Of a stretch of DNA of 64,000 nucleotides, positions 8,213 to 17,487 are shown one piece after another. Origin of the DNA: Agarivorans albus. Lineage in GTDB: Bacteria > Pseudomonadota > Gammaproteobacteria > Enterobacterales > Celerinatantimonadaceae. The notes under the pieces were generated by a model. That model was not told the origin of the DNA. It worked only from the letters and a program-made list of their open reading frames with translations, and searched no databases. A program made the position numbers and the translations under genes. Each line of letters starts with the position of its first letter. Position 1 is the stretch's first letter. The stretch is from the NCBI RefSeq assembly GCF_019670105.1, contig NZ_AP023032.1:2040972-2104971 (forward strand), written 5' to 3'.

Positions 8213-9430
8213 TTATTCCGGCTTCTGATTGATTAAGCGGATTAACAGGCTGCCGTCGAGTAGGGCACGCTTTACGAGTGCCAGGCCACCAATGGTCGGA
8301 TTATTTTGAAAGTGTGCCGCTTGCACTGGCAAGGCATCAGCAAAAGAGCTTAAGGCTTGATGCTGAATGCATTGTTTGATGGTGGGTAATAAAATGTCTT
8401 CAGCGGCCATTATTTCACCCGCTAAAACAATTTTTTGTGGGTGAAACAGGTTAATGGCAATCGCAATGCTGCTGCCCAATACAGTGGCAACTCGTTGCAG
8501 TACTTGTCGGCATAACATGTCGCCTTGTTTCGCCGCAAAACATACGTCTTCAATGGTAAAGCCGGCTTCCAGAATACTTGGGCTACCTTGCTCAATTAGC
8601 GCTTGCAAACGAGCGACAATGGCGGTGTTAGATACAATGGTTTCCAGGCAACCAACATTACCACACTGGCATTTCTGACCTAATGGATCGACTTGAATAT
8701 GCCCAATTTCGCCAACATCGCGGTGTTGGCTCATAAATACCTGACCATTAACAATGATGCCCGCGCTAGTACCGCTGTGCACAGTAATCAGTATCGAGTC
8801 TAAACAGTCTTTGGTCGCGCCAAAGTAATGTTCGGCTAAAGCCATCGCGCGAGTGTCGTTACCGATATAAGCGGGTAAACCAAAACGGCTCTCTATCATT
8901 TCACCTAATGGGCAATCGCGTAGTTGGTAATGTGGGGTATAAACCACAATGCCTTCACCGGGATTAACTAAGCCTGACAAGGTTACGGCTACCGCAATAA
9001 GCTGCTTTTGTTCACTAACATGCTGTTCAATAAAGTCGGCGATTTTGTCGAGTAACTCTTGGGTTAACGGATCTTGCTCAAGTTCGTTTACTGAGAGTTT
9101 GTCGTGGGCATGAGATACACCGCTTAAATCAAACAGTGAAATATCTAAAGCTCCGCGACCCAATCGTACCGAGATAAAGTAATAACTGCCTTGCTCTGCC
9201 ATTAAAGAAATAGCGCGACGACCTCCGGTGGAGGCTTGTTGGGCAACTTCTTTAATTAAGCCTGTTGCTAGCAGTTGGCGGGTAATTTTTGTCACACTGG
9301 CGGGCGCTAGTTGGCTCTGCTCCGCAATTTTCACCCGCGAGATTGGTCCTTGTTGGTCAATCATGCCATATACTGCGGCAGTATTTACCTGCTTAACTTT
9401 ATCTACATTTACGATTAATTTGTCATTCAT
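8213..9430 (-). CDS. nagC: ROK-family repressor NagC
   Basis: A 405-residue NagC/Mlc-type regulator of GlcNAc use. The N-terminal helix-turn-helix spans about residues 15-60 (RVKIAEQSQLAPASVTKITR). The ROK domain follows, with zinc ligands at H244 (EIGHIQ) and C254, C256 and C261 (CQCGNVGC). It is the last gene of nagB-nagA-nagC, 8 bp after nagA, which is the same order as in enterobacteria, where GlcNAc-6-P releases NagC from its operators. Length and context favour NagC over Mlc, although the two cannot be separated by sequence alone. Confidence 0.9.
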   Translation of the reverse strand: MNDKLIVNVDKVKQVNTAAVYGMIDQQGPISRVKIAEQSQLAPASVTKITRQLLATGLIKEVAQQASTGGRRAISLMAEQGSYYFISVRLGRGALDISLFDLSGVSHAHDKLSVNELEQDPLTQELLDKIADFIEQHVSEQKQLIAVAVTLSGLVNPGEGIVVYTPHYQLRDCPLGEMIESRFGLPAYIGNDTRAMALAEHYFGATKDCLDSILITVHSGTSAGIIVNGQVFMSQHRDVGEIGHIQVDPLGQKCQCGNVGCLETIVSNTAIVARLQALIEQGSPSILEAGFTIEDVCFAAKQGDMLCRQVLQRVATVLGSSIAIAINLFHPQKIVLAGEIMAAEDILLPTIKQCIQHQALSSFADALPVQAAHFQNNPTIGGLALVKRALLDGSLLIRLINQKPE

Positions 9431-9438
9431 CTTTTTGA

Positions 9439-10575
9439 TTAAAACTGAGTCAATTGGCCATCGCTAATTGCAAGGGTGACATTAAAGTCTTGATCAAATG
9501 CGGTTAAGTTTGCGGCGTAACCTGCCTTGATTCTGCCTAAGTCGTGATCCCTGTTAATAGCGGTTGCTGGGTACAAAGAAGCCATTCTTAAACTGTCTCG
9601 AAGAGATAAACCTACTGATTGTACGCAGTTTTTTACTGCTTCAATCATGGTTAAAGCAGAACCGCCGAGTGTACCATCATCACCAAAGCAAATCCCATCT
9701 TGAACTGTGATCTTACGTCCAACAAAATCAAAGCTGCTTATATCAGCGCCAGCTGCAGCGGTTGCGTCACTAACTAAACATAGCTTGTGGCGCAATAATC
9801 GTTTTGCGATGCGCACATTGGCGTTTGACACATGGTGGCCATCTACGATGATTCCTGCGTAGAGGTTGTGGTCAAATATAGCGCCAAGTACACCTGGCTC
9901 TCGCCCGGTCATTGGGCTCATGGCATTAAACAAATGAGTGGCAAAGCCAGCCCCGGCATTAATGGCATCGCTTGCTTGCTGGTAGTTTGCGTTGGTATGG
10001 CCTAAAGAGACCAATATGCCTGCTTCTTTAAGTGCGGAGATACTAGATAGCTCAACCTGCTCAGGCGCAAGGGTAACCTTTTTAACTGCGTCATGATTGT
10101 CGAGCAAAAAGCGTAATCGTTGTTGGTTAAGTTGGCGGATCAGCTTTTCGCTATGAATGCCTTTTTTATCAACACTTAAGTAGGGGCCTTCTAAGTGAAG
10201 ACCTAAGTTAACTGTGCCGCTATTTTTGCTGTGTTCTCTAGAAACGTTAACCGCTTGCTCCATATCCTCATCATTGGTGGTGATAAGGGTTGGCATGAAG
10301 TTAGTCGCACCACTTTTTAAATTAGTTTGATGCATACGCTCTAAGTTGGTGCTAGAGAAGTCGCCATTAAGCATTACGCCGCCACAGCCGTTTAGCTGTA
10401 GGTCGATAAAACCGGGGCAAAGTACCGAGCCATTTAAGTCTATGCTGCTAATCTGTGGCGATACTTGTTGGTTAGGCACCACTGAACTGATTTTGTTGTT
10501 ATCAACAAGCACCGAATAGCCGTTTAGCAATTCACAACCATCAAACACTAGTGCATTGGTTAGGGCGTACATCAT
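9439..10575 (-). CDS. nagA: N-acetylglucosamine-6-phosphate deacetylase NagA
   Basis: A 378-residue amidohydrolase that removes acetate from GlcNAc-6-P to give glucosamine-6-P. The active-site residues are visible: GFIDLQLNGCGG near residue 55, HLEGP at 127-131 (metal ligand E129), GHTNA (H193), THLFNAMSP (H214) and the catalytic Asp in VSDA near residue 270. It lies 9 bp downstream of nagB and 8 bp upstream of nagC on the same strand. Either of two adjacent ATG codons could be the start. Confidence 0.96.
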   Translation of the reverse strand: MMYALTNALVFDGCELLNGYSVLVDNNKISSVVPNQQVSPQISSIDLNGSVLCPGFIDLQLNGCGGVMLNGDFSSTNLERMHQTNLKSGATNFMPTLITTNDEDMEQAVNVSREHSKNSGTVNLGLHLEGPYLSVDKKGIHSEKLIRQLNQQRLRFLLDNHDAVKKVTLAPEQVELSSISALKEAGILVSLGHTNANYQQASDAINAGAGFATHLFNAMSPMTGREPGVLGAIFDHNLYAGIIVDGHHVSNANVRIAKRLLRHKLCLVSDATAAAGADISSFDFVGRKITVQDGICFGDDGTLGGSALTMIEAVKNCVQSVGLSLRDSLRMASLYPATAINRDHDLGRIKAGYAANLTAFDQDFNVTLAISDGQLTQF

Positions 10576-10584
10576 TGGCTTATC

Positions 10585-11382
10585 CTAAATATTCTTGATG
10601 TTTTCGGCTTCCAGTTCATGAAAGTAACGTACTGTTTTTACTTTCAATTCCATAGTGGAAGGTTGGTCACATACTATCATCGCTTTAGGATGAAGTTGTA
10701 GGGCAGAAATAGTCCAAAGGTGGTTTACGCTGCCTTCTACCGCGGCTTCTAGCGCTTGGGCTTTGTTGTGTCCGGTCACCAATATAAGAATTTCTTCTGA
10801 ATCAAGTAGAGTTCCCACTCCTACCGTAAGCGCCAGTTTTGGCACTTGCTCTAAGCTGTCGAAGAAGCGTGAATTAACCATACGGGTATCTTCGGTAAGG
10901 GTTTTAACCCGCGTTCTAGAGGCCAAAGACGATGCAGGTTCGTTAAAAGCGATATGCCCGTCAACACCTACGCCACCCATAAACAAGTTTATTTTTCCGT
11001 ATTGTTTAATTTTAGCTTCGTATCTGGCGCATTCTGCTTCTAAGTCTTCGGCGTTACCGTCGAGCAAGTTAATGTTTTCTGCTGGTATGTCTATCTGCGA
11101 GAAAAAATTGTTGTGCATAAAGCTGTAGTAGCTTTCTGGATGGTCACTAGGGATCCCAACATATTCATCCATATTAAACGTTACAACGTGCTCAAAACTT
11201 AGTTCACCCTGTTTATGCAGCTCTATTAAGTGTTGATAAGTAGCTAGCGGTGTACCTCCAGTAGGGCAACCTAATACAAATGGGCGCTCGGCCGTAGGCT
11301 TATAGGACTTAATTTTCTCCGCGATATAAAGGGCAGACCATCGTCCTACTTGGTTTTTGTCGAGTAATGGTATTAATCTCAT
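10585..11382 (-). CDS. nagB: Glucosamine-6-phosphate deaminase NagB
   Basis: A 265-residue enzyme that converts glucosamine-6-P to fructose-6-P and ammonia. Length and numbering match E. coli: [12 protein letters not shown] near the N-terminus, catalytic D72 (NMDEYVG), then D141, H143 and E148 in [13 protein letters not shown]. It is the first gene of the nagBAC operon and is divergent from nagE across a 284-bp regulatory gap. Together with NagA and NagE it takes GlcNAc from uptake to glycolysis, as expected for a chitin degrader. Confidence 0.97.
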   Translation of the reverse strand: MRLIPLLDKNQVGRWSALYIAEKIKSYKPTAERPFVLGCPTGGTPLATYQHLIELHKQGELSFEHVVTFNMDEYVGIPSDHPESYYSFMHNNFFSQIDIPAENINLLDGNAEDLEAECARYEAKIKQYGKINLFMGGVGVDGHIAFNEPASSLASRTRVKTLTEDTRMVNSRFFDSLEQVPKLALTVGVGTLLDSEEILILVTGHNKAQALEAAVEGSVNHLWTISALQLHPKAMIVCDQPSTMELKVKTVRYFHELEAENIKNI

Positions 11383-11441
11383 GATCGTTCTCCACTAAAT
11401 TTAGGCTTAGTTTAGCAATATAATTCTCTTTGAAAAATAAG

Positions 11442-11463
11442 TTTTCGATATTTTGTGATAAAT
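11442..11463. promoter_or_regulatory. Possible NagC operator near nagB
   Basis: TTTTCGATATTTTGTGATAAAT resembles the A/T-rich, TTTCG-containing NagC/Mlc operator. It is about 60 bp from nagB and about 90 bp from a second candidate, as in the looped enterobacterial nagE-nagB operators. The call is inferred by eye. Confidence 0.3.
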
Positions 11464-11535
11464 AGCCTGTTTTAGTCTCTGTTGTTCGTGTCTGTGTCAC
11501 ATTTTTGCGGTTCTTTATTTGCGTGTGAATTTTTA

Positions 11536-11554
11536 TTATTTACACTGCGAATTA
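11536..11554. promoter_or_regulatory. Possible NagC operator near nagE
   Basis: TTATTTACACTGCGAATTA reads on the other strand as TAATTCGC...AAATAA, close to the NagC operator form I recall. It lies in the nagB-nagE gap, on the nagE side. No second line of evidence. Confidence 0.35.
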
Positions 11555-11666
11555 AGTTCTTGGCGGATCATTAATCAACCAAATAACCAATGATGCACCA
11601 AGCTCGAATAGGCAAACGCTACTGGAAAATTGAACTTGGTTATTAATAACCATAACGAGGGATACT

Positions 11667-13109
11667 ATGTTTAGCTATTTACAAAAAATTGGTCGAGCCT
11701 TAATGGTGCCCGTTGCTGTGCTACCAGCAGCAGCCATTTTAATGGGAATAGGTTATTGGATTGATCCGAACGGCTGGGGCGGTAATAGCGCGCTGGCTGC
11801 ATTTTTGATTAAATCTGGCGCTGCTATTATCGACAACATGTCGGTACTGTTTGCTATTGGTATTGCCTATGGTATGTCTCGTGACAAAGACGGTGCTGCT
11901 GCGCTAGCCGGTTTTGTTGGCTACATGGTAATAACCACTTTGCTTTCTCCGGGAGCCGTAGAGCAAATTGGCTTGGTAACGCTAAATGACGCAAGCACAC
12001 TGGCGTTTTCTAAAATCGAAAACCAATTTGTAGGTATTATCAGCGGTATTATGGCGGCCGAGCTGTATAACCGTTTTTATCAAGTTGAGCTGCATAAAGC
12101 GTTGTCCTTCTTTAGTGGTAAGCGCTTAGTTCCTATTCTTACCTCGGTAGCCGGTATTGTGGTGGCCTTTGTATTAATGTACCTGTGGCCGCTAATTTTT
12201 GGTGGCCTAGTTACTTTTGGTGAGAGTATTACTGGTATGGGATCGGTAGGCGCGGGTATCTACGGCTTCTTTAACCGCTTACTCATTCCAATTGGCCTTC
12301 ACCATGCACTAAATGCTGTGTTCTGGTTCGATATGGCCGGCATTAACGATTTAGGCAAGTTCTTGAGTGTTGCTTCTGATGCTGTGCCTGGAGAAACAGG
12401 CCGTTACATGGCGGGCTTCTTCCCGATTATGATGTTTGGATTACCAGGGGCGGCGCTAGCTATCTATCACACCGCTAAAGCTGAGAACAAAACTAAAGTT
12501 GCATCAATTATGATTGCCGCTGCTACAGCTTCGTTCTTTACCGGTGTAACAGAGCCGCTCGAGTTCGCCTTTATGTTTGTAGCTCCAGTACTCTACGTTG
12601 TACATGCCTTACTTACTGGTATCTCGGTGTTTATTGCTGCGTCAATGCAATGGATGGCGGGCTTTGGCTTTAGTGCTGGTTTGGTTGATATGGTGCTGTC
12701 ATCACGTAATCCACTTGCTACCAACTGGTACATGCTGATTCCACAAGGCTTTGTTTTCTTTGCTGTTTACTACTTTGTTTTCAAAACAATGATCATCAAA
12801 ATGAACCTAAAAACGCCGGGGCGTGAAGATGCAACTGAAGAGGAAGCTAGCTTAAGCGTAGGAGGTTCGCACAGCGATACAGCAGATTTAGTACTAACCA
12901 TGTTAGGTGGTACCGACAATGTAGTGCTAGTTGATAACTGCGCAACGCGTCTTCGTTTAGAAGTGAAAGATAGTGACCAAGTAAATGTAAATGAACTTAA
13001 AAAACATGTACCTGGCGTTATTATTCCAAGTAAAACGGCGGTACAAGTGGTGATTGGTCCACACGTAGAATTTGTTGCCAATGAGTTGAAGCTATTGGCG
13101 GCCAAATAA
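11667..13109 (+). CDS. nagE: PTS N-acetylglucosamine transporter EIICB (NagE)
   Basis: A 480-residue glucose/GlcNAc-family PTS permease. Residues about 1-375 are the membrane EIIC domain, including GLHHALNAVFWFDMAGIN and TGVTEPLEFAF with the sugar-binding NAxFW and GxTEP blocks. The C-terminal EIIB domain carries the phospho-cysteine at about C425 in NCATRLRL. Unlike E. coli NagE (about 648 residues), the EIIA domain is missing, so phosphate must come from a separate EIIA such as Crr. It is divergent from nagBAC with GAGGGATACT as ribosome binding site, and likely NagC-controlled. Confidence 0.95.
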   Translation: MFSYLQKIGRALMVPVAVLPAAAILMGIGYWIDPNGWGGNSALAAFLIKSGAAIIDNMSVLFAIGIAYGMSRDKDGAAALAGFVGYMVITTLLSPGAVEQIGLVTLNDASTLAFSKIENQFVGIISGIMAAELYNRFYQVELHKALSFFSGKRLVPILTSVAGIVVAFVLMYLWPLIFGGLVTFGESITGMGSVGAGIYGFFNRLLIPIGLHHALNAVFWFDMAGINDLGKFLSVASDAVPGETGRYMAGFFPIMMFGLPGAALAIYHTAKAENKTKVASIMIAAATASFFTGVTEPLEFAFMFVAPVLYVVHALLTGISVFIAASMQWMAGFGFSAGLVDMVLSSRNPLATNWYMLIPQGFVFFAVYYFVFKTMIIKMNLKTPGREDATEEEASLSVGGSHSDTADLVLTMLGGTDNVVLVDNCATRLRLEVKDSDQVNVNELKKHVPGVIIPSKTAVQVVIGPHVEFVANELKLLAAK

Positions 13110-13171
13110 AAGAACAAAGAAAAGAGCAAAAAAAAGCAGTCGTCCTTAACTGCTATTGTAGTGATAGTGTT

Positions 13172-13198
13172 TGGCCCTCATTAGAGGGCCTTTTTTGT
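13172..13198 (+). terminator. Rho-independent terminator after nagE
   Basis: The hairpin GGCCCTCATTAGAGGGCC (13173-13190) is followed by TTTTTT, 60 bp after nagE. The facing gene is convergent. Confidence 0.88.
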
Positions 13199-13226
13199 TA
13201 CTATTTTATATTGATTTTGATATTGG

Positions 13227-13697
13227 TTACTGAGTTATAGCAGCCGGTTCGGCATAGGCTTTGGTTCCCCATAGCGGTACTGTAGACAAGCTATGTTTGT
13301 AACTGCCCGATGTTTCTTTGGTTGAGTAAGACAAATACATTAGGGTTTGTGATTCTTCATCAAAAATTCGGCGTATTTTGAGTGATTTAAACAAAATGCT
13401 TTTCGACTTTTTAAACACCACTTCACCAGATTTGCTTTTATCAATGTTAGCTAACATCGCCGGGGTGATTTCGCCAGTTTGGCGACAGGATATAGACATA
13501 TCGCTAGGGTCTGCAAAGTCTAGATCGGCTTCTACATTAGCTATGTGACAGGTCACTCCGTCGATTAACGGATCCTTCAATACGCTGATTTTAATGTCTT
13601 TGGTGGTAAGTAAGCCTAAAGATACATCGGCGACTTCATTGCTATCACAAGCAGTGAGTAGGGCGCAGGCCAGAATGGTACTAAGGATCTTTTTCAT
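13227..13697 (-). CDS. creA: CreA-family putative lipoprotein
   Basis: A 156-residue exported protein. The N-terminus is a signal peptide ending in the lipobox-like LLTAC (Cys 17), so it may be a lipoprotein. The mature part shows CreA family blocks: DVSLGLLTTKDIKI, DPLIDGVTCHIANVEADL, DPSDMSISCRQTGEI, VVFKKSKSILFKSLK and LMYLSYSTK. CreA proteins are periplasmic, widespread in Proteobacteria and of unknown biochemical function. It stands alone, convergent with nagE across a shared terminator. The function remains unassigned. Confidence 0.85.
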   Translation of the reverse strand: MKKILSTILACALLTACDSNEVADVSLGLLTTKDIKISVLKDPLIDGVTCHIANVEADLDFADPSDMSISCRQTGEITPAMLANIDKSKSGEVVFKKSKSILFKSLKIRRIFDEESQTLMYLSYSTKETSGSYKHSLSTVPLWGTKAYAEPAAITQ

Positions 13698-13865
13698 AAA
13701 ATCACTTCTTTAATTTATGTCTCGTTACAGTATCTTAGTACGCTACTAAGCTTGGACGCATTTAGCAAATAACGTTAATTGCTATTAACTTACAGTAGCT
13801 GCACATTTCATGATGTTATGCACTTTCTAGCGAAGCTAGATTTGGCAGCTTTTCAAGGAACAATT

Positions 13866-14261
13866 ATGTCTATAAAAGTGGTCACCTTGTCGGAAGCATT
13901 TAAACAACTTCGTTTTGCAAGTGAGCGTCGGCCGGAGTCTACAGCACAAGACTTAGCTGGCGCATTTTCTGAGTTATCTGCATATCGCAATGGCGGCATC
14001 TACATTGGCCATTATGCTGGCAATAGCGAATGGGAGCGCCACTCAGAAGGTGATGAAATTGTTCAAATTATCAAAGGCTCTACCTCGCTTATTTTGTTAC
14101 AGGAAGAGGGAGAACAGCGTATCGCGCTAAGTGCAGGGCAGTTAGCGGTGGTTCCGCAAAATCAATGGCACCGCTTTGAAACACCCGAAGCGGTAAAAGT
14201 AATGACGGTAACGCCTCAACCAACCGATCACCAGGTAACTAAGCCAACCTTCAGCCAATAA
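13866..14261 (+). CDS. Small cupin-domain protein
   Basis: About 131 residues from the ATG at 13866, which has AAGGA 6-10 bp upstream; a longer reading from 13779 lacks such a site. The centre is a single cupin barrel: HSEGDEIVQIIKGS carries the first metal-binding motif (H and E positions) and AVVPQNQWHRFETPE the second (H). The fold is used by many small metal-binding enzymes, isomerases and sensors, so no reaction can be assigned. An AraC-type regulator gene starts 36 bp downstream on the same strand and the pair may form a unit. Confidence 0.7.
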   Translation: MSIKVVTLSEAFKQLRFASERRPESTAQDLAGAFSELSAYRNGGIYIGHYAGNSEWERHSEGDEIVQIIKGSTSLILLQEEGEQRIALSAGQLAVVPQNQWHRFETPEAVKVMTVTPQPTDHQVTKPTFSQ

Positions 14262-14297
14262 GCTTGCTTGCGAATTAATTAAACAAGGATGCCAGCA

Positions 14298-15104
14298 ATG
14301 GATAAACTGCTTTTTAGTATTAGAAAAGCGATGCAACAATCTAGTGATTTGCCCTTTTCGGTTTACTCCTCGGTGTTAGAACAGCAATTGCACAATGTAC
14401 CTATTAGCAAACCCTTGTTGATTGTGGTGTTAAGCGGAGACAAGCAACTTGGGGGCGACAATAAAATTAATTGTCCGGCCGACCATTTTATTTTTCTGTC
14501 GGACAGCCCAGCCATAAATATGCGAAATATTCCGAAAGCTAAGTTGTATTTCGCTTTGTTAATTGAGTTTGATTACCAAGATTTTGAAGAGTTGCCCATT
14601 GGAGAGCAGCCGGATAAAGACTACTTTGCAGACAAAATACCAGTCCCATTAAGGCAAAGTTTACAACAGTTTGTTGAATGCAGTAGTTGGGCAAATCAGC
14701 AGATATTGTCTTTAAGGAAGCGAGAAATATTGGCCTTACTTTATCACCTTGGTTATCAACAAGTGGCTATGATGCGAAGCAAAAACAAAGTATCGCATCG
14801 GCTGCACGAGTTGTTTACGAAAAGTGGTTTTAAAGATTTATCAACCACAGCCATTTGTGAAAAGCTTGCGATGAGCGAATCTACATTACGCCGTAAGCTC
14901 AAGCTTGAAGGTAGCAGTGTACAATCAATTAAAGATCGTTCTCGTATGAGCTTGGCTCTGCATTTATTACAAACCAGTGTCGAGCCGATAGGTTTAATAG
15001 CAGAGCAGTGTGGGTACCACTCGCAATCTCGATTTACCGACAAATTTAAAGCACACTTCGGCCTAACCCCTCGAGAATTAAGAAAAACCAGAATGAACGA
15101 ATAA
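14298..15104 (+). CDS. AraC-family transcriptional regulator
   Basis: About 268 residues from the ATG at 14298, which has AAGG 9 bp upstream; an ATG at 14289 abuts that AAGG and is less likely. The C-terminal 100 residues contain the two AraC helix-turn-helix motifs, with DLSTTAICEKLAMSESTLRR and later IAEQCGYHSQSRFTDKFK and GLTPRELR. The N-terminal half is a cupin-like effector or dimerisation domain resembling the ExsA/InvF-type AraC group. It follows the cupin gene, and the pair may act together. The effector and targets are unknown. Confidence 0.85.
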   Translation: MDKLLFSIRKAMQQSSDLPFSVYSSVLEQQLHNVPISKPLLIVVLSGDKQLGGDNKINCPADHFIFLSDSPAINMRNIPKAKLYFALLIEFDYQDFEELPIGEQPDKDYFADKIPVPLRQSLQQFVECSSWANQQILSLRKREILALLYHLGYQQVAMMRSKNKVSHRLHELFTKSGFKDLSTTAICEKLAMSESTLRRKLKLEGSSVQSIKDRSRMSLALHLLQTSVEPIGLIAEQCGYHSQSRFTDKFKAHFGLTPRELRKTRMNE

Positions 15105-15189
15105 GGCGATAACTTGACGGTTTTTGCGCTAATTATGTAATTAGGTAAGTTCTAAGATAATCCCTCATTATTTGTTTAAGAGGTTTATT

Positions 15190-15747
15190 ATGAGAGCGTT
15201 ATCTGCCGCAACAGTTTTCTTTTCACTAATCGGGTGCAACATGGCTATGGCTGAGAGTCTTAGTTTGTCGAGTAATGACATTAGCCATGGAGAGTTAATG
15301 AGCAAGCAGCAAGAGTTTGTCGGGTTTGGTTGTACTGGGGGGAATATGTCACCGCAGCTTTCCTGGAAAAATCCACCTAAAGGCACTAAAAGCTTTGCCA
15401 TTACTGCCTATGATCCAGATGCACCTACCGGAAGTGGCTGGTGGCATTGGCAGGTGGTTAATATCCCTCTAAGTACCCGTTCCTTGGCAACTAATGCCGG
15501 CAGTGTCGAATCTGAGATACTGCCTAGTGGTAGCCGTCAGATTGAGAACGACTATGGTGTTGAGGCATTTGGCGGAGCTTGCCCTCCAAAAGGACATGGT
15601 ATGCATCGCTACCGATTTACCTTGCATGCCTTATCGGTTGAAAAACTAGATTTACCAACAAGAGCTTCGGGGGCCTTGGCCGGGTATATGATTAATGCCA
15701 ATACCTTAGAGTCGAGCACCATTGAAGCTTTATACCAGCGTGAATAA
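15190..15747 (+). CDS. Exported YbhB/YbcL (PEBP/Raf kinase inhibitor-like) protein
   Basis: About 185 residues from the ATG at 15190 (AAGAGG 6 bp upstream). It begins with a signal peptide, and either signal peptidase I after AMA or lipoprotein processing at LIGC is possible. The phosphatidylethanolamine-binding fold is clear: GGNMSPQLSWKNPP, the DPDAPTGSGWWHWQVVNIP block and CPPKGHGMHRYRFTLHAL with the ligand-pocket Asp, Pro and His residues. E. coli YbcL affects host signalling, but YbhB/YbcL proteins in general have no known enzyme activity. It stands alone in an accessory stretch. Confidence 0.86.
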   Translation: MRALSAATVFFSLIGCNMAMAESLSLSSNDISHGELMSKQQEFVGFGCTGGNMSPQLSWKNPPKGTKSFAITAYDPDAPTGSGWWHWQVVNIPLSTRSLATNAGSVESEILPSGSRQIENDYGVEAFGGACPPKGHGMHRYRFTLHALSVEKLDLPTRASGALAGYMINANTLESSTIEALYQRE

Positions 15748-15814
15748 TCGGGCTTGTTTGCTGCACCGTTGCTCTTAGCTATGAACCTAAGAGCAAAGAT
15801 TAATGCGACCCTCG

Positions 15815-16510
15815 CTAACTGGCGGTAAGATCCACAGGTTCCCCCTTAGCTTTGCTTTTGCTATAGCCTGCTAGATAAGTATTAGTAAGATAGAAGTTGC
15901 TAAATTGCTCTTCAAAATCTTGCGCAACACTTGCCACAGCAATGCCTGTAGCTAACAAGTTGAGTTGCCAAGCTTGGACTTTGGGTAAGCCTTCTAATAA
16001 GTCGAAGCCTGTTTTTCGTTTGATAATGTCTGCGCGGTGCAGCAGCGGTAGCCAAGCGATATCAACTTTACTTACATGGTTAGACTTAAAGAACACCGTT
16101 GTTCCAGACAAATTTTCTTCTACTTTGCTAAAGGCTTTAATTAGTTTTTCACTGCGTTCTTCAAAGGTGGTTTTGTCTTTGCTGCTCATTGTGCCGCACT
16201 GGGTTAAATAGTGCTTTGAACCTAAGTAACTCCATGCTCGGTCTATGGCTCGCTGCTCGTTAGTAACATCAGCTTCTATGGAACCAAATTCATCTTCGAT
16301 GTATTCAATAATGGCGTCTGACTCAAATAACGCAGTATTGTTTTCTGTCACTAGAACGGGAACTTGCCCATTAGGTGAAATATCTAAAAACCACTGCGGT
16401 TTGTCTTTCAAGCTAATGTATTCAATCTCGTAAGCTATGTTTTTAGTTTCTAAAGCTGCAGTGACGCGCTGAACAAATGGGCAAATTTTAAAGCTAACAA
16501 TTTTAATCAT
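15815..16510 (-). CDS. Glutathione S-transferase family protein
   Basis: A 231-residue protein. The thioredoxin-like N-terminal domain has KICPFVQRV (Cys 10 in the active-site position typical of omega/beta-like GSTs), then NGQVPVLVTENN with the cis-Pro and ESDAIIEYIED, the glutathione-binding SNAIL-like element. The helical C-terminal domain covers about residues 90-220. The probable role is detoxification or thiol transfer using glutathione. It is convergent with the PEBP-like gene and shows no operon partner. Confidence 0.88.
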   Translation of the reverse strand: MIKIVSFKICPFVQRVTAALETKNIAYEIEYISLKDKPQWFLDISPNGQVPVLVTENNTALFESDAIIEYIEDEFGSIEADVTNEQRAIDRAWSYLGSKHYLTQCGTMSSKDKTTFEERSEKLIKAFSKVEENLSGTTVFFKSNHVSKVDIAWLPLLHRADIIKRKTGFDLLEGLPKVQAWQLNLLATGIAVASVAQDFEEQFSNFYLTNTYLAGYSKSKAKGEPVDLTAS

Positions 16511-16821
16511 GATGTTCTCATCGTATTGGTGAATTACTTATAAGACGAACCTGATGAGAAAAAGACGAATTTTCTTCGCTATCTATTTAGGTACACCAAA
16601 AGACTAGTTTTAAACTTATGCCGCCCATTGCTGATTTTTGCTTCGAATCAACGGTTAAGTATTGAAAACGAGCCGTTTGCTTAACATGGACTCAACTTAA
16701 ACCTTAATTAAATTAGGGGTTTATCTCCTATATGAGTTTGAAATAACGACTTGCTCAACAGTCTTTTTAGTTTAGTATGTCGGGCTGAAATGGAAGTCGT
16801 ACCCTGTTAAATGGACCTTAT
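16511..16821. other. Non-coding gap, GST to PEP-CTERM-like gene
   Basis: A 311-bp A/T-rich gap between divergent genes. It must hold the promoters for both sides, but I see no clear operator, repeat or RNA gene in it. Confidence 0.5.
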
Positions 16822-17412
16822 ATGCTGAATAGAATGAAATATACGCTACTCGTTTTTGCTGCTGTGCTTGGATTAACGCAGCAAGCCCATGCTGGGTTTA
16901 TTGTTTATACCGATCGAGCTGCATTTGAAAATGCTGCTGGTGCCGAGTTAGCCTTTGAAGGATTTAATGATCCTGCTTTGCTGAACGAAGACTTAACGAT
17001 TAGTGCGAACCGTTATAGAAGCACTAGTAGTTTAGTTAGTGAGGGTGCAAAAGCCCTTAGTATTTTTGAATCAAATACTTTCACCGTTGAATTTGAACAC
17101 GATGTGTTTGCACTTGGCTTTGATTTGAACGAACTTAACTCATCTCATTTGGATTATTTGGATAGTGCAGGCCACATTATCGATGAAGCGCTAAAGATTA
17201 CCGATGTGTGGTATGAAAGTACCTTTTTCGGCTTGATTAGTGATACAGCGTTAAGATCCTTTTCATTGGTTGGATCAGGGAGTAGTTCAGCGGTTTACGG
17301 TTTTGACGCGCTTTCTTATACCGCAGCAACACCTGTACCGACTCCGCCTACCTGGCCATTAATGTTGGTTGGTTTAAGTTTGGTGTTGTTACGTTGTTAT
17401 AAACGTACTTAA
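16822..17412 (+). CDS. Secreted protein with PEP-CTERM-like sorting tail
   Basis: A 196-residue protein with an N-terminal signal peptide ending near QQAHA. A beta-rich middle of unknown family follows (YTDRAAFENAAG ... FEGFND). The C-terminal tail has VPTPPTW, a hydrophobic helix PLMLVGLSLVLL and a basic end, the layout of the PEP-CTERM tail processed by exosortase in many exopolysaccharide producers. The central proline motif is VPTP rather than VPEP. No exosortase gene is in the window. The ATG at 16834 is an alternative start. It is followed by a bidirectional terminator. Confidence 0.75.
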   Translation: MLNRMKYTLLVFAAVLGLTQQAHAGFIVYTDRAAFENAAGAELAFEGFNDPALLNEDLTISANRYRSTSSLVSEGAKALSIFESNTFTVEFEHDVFALGFDLNELNSSHLDYLDSAGHIIDEALKITDVWYESTFFGLISDTALRSFSLVGSGSSSAVYGFDALSYTAATPVPTPPTWPLMLVGLSLVLLRCYKRT

Positions 17413-17435
17413 TTGATTGCTTCTCTCGCTTTTTT

Positions 17436-17467
17436 AAAAAAAAAGACGCTTCATAGCGTCTTTTTTA
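17436..17467. terminator. Bidirectional terminator between PEP-CTERM-like gene and lysE
   Basis: The hairpin GACGCTTCATAGCGTC is flanked by an A-run and a T-run, between convergent genes. Confidence 0.85.
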
Positions 17468-17487
17468 TTGTTTGACGGACATACTTA

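Noticed and set aside
11481-11503. CRP-like site in the nagB-nagE gap
   Set aside because: Only the TCACA half is good; the left half does not match TGTGA at the required spacing.
12770-13129. 119-residue reverse frame in the end of nagE
   Set aside because: It lies antisense to the EIIB domain with Ser/Thr-rich random composition.
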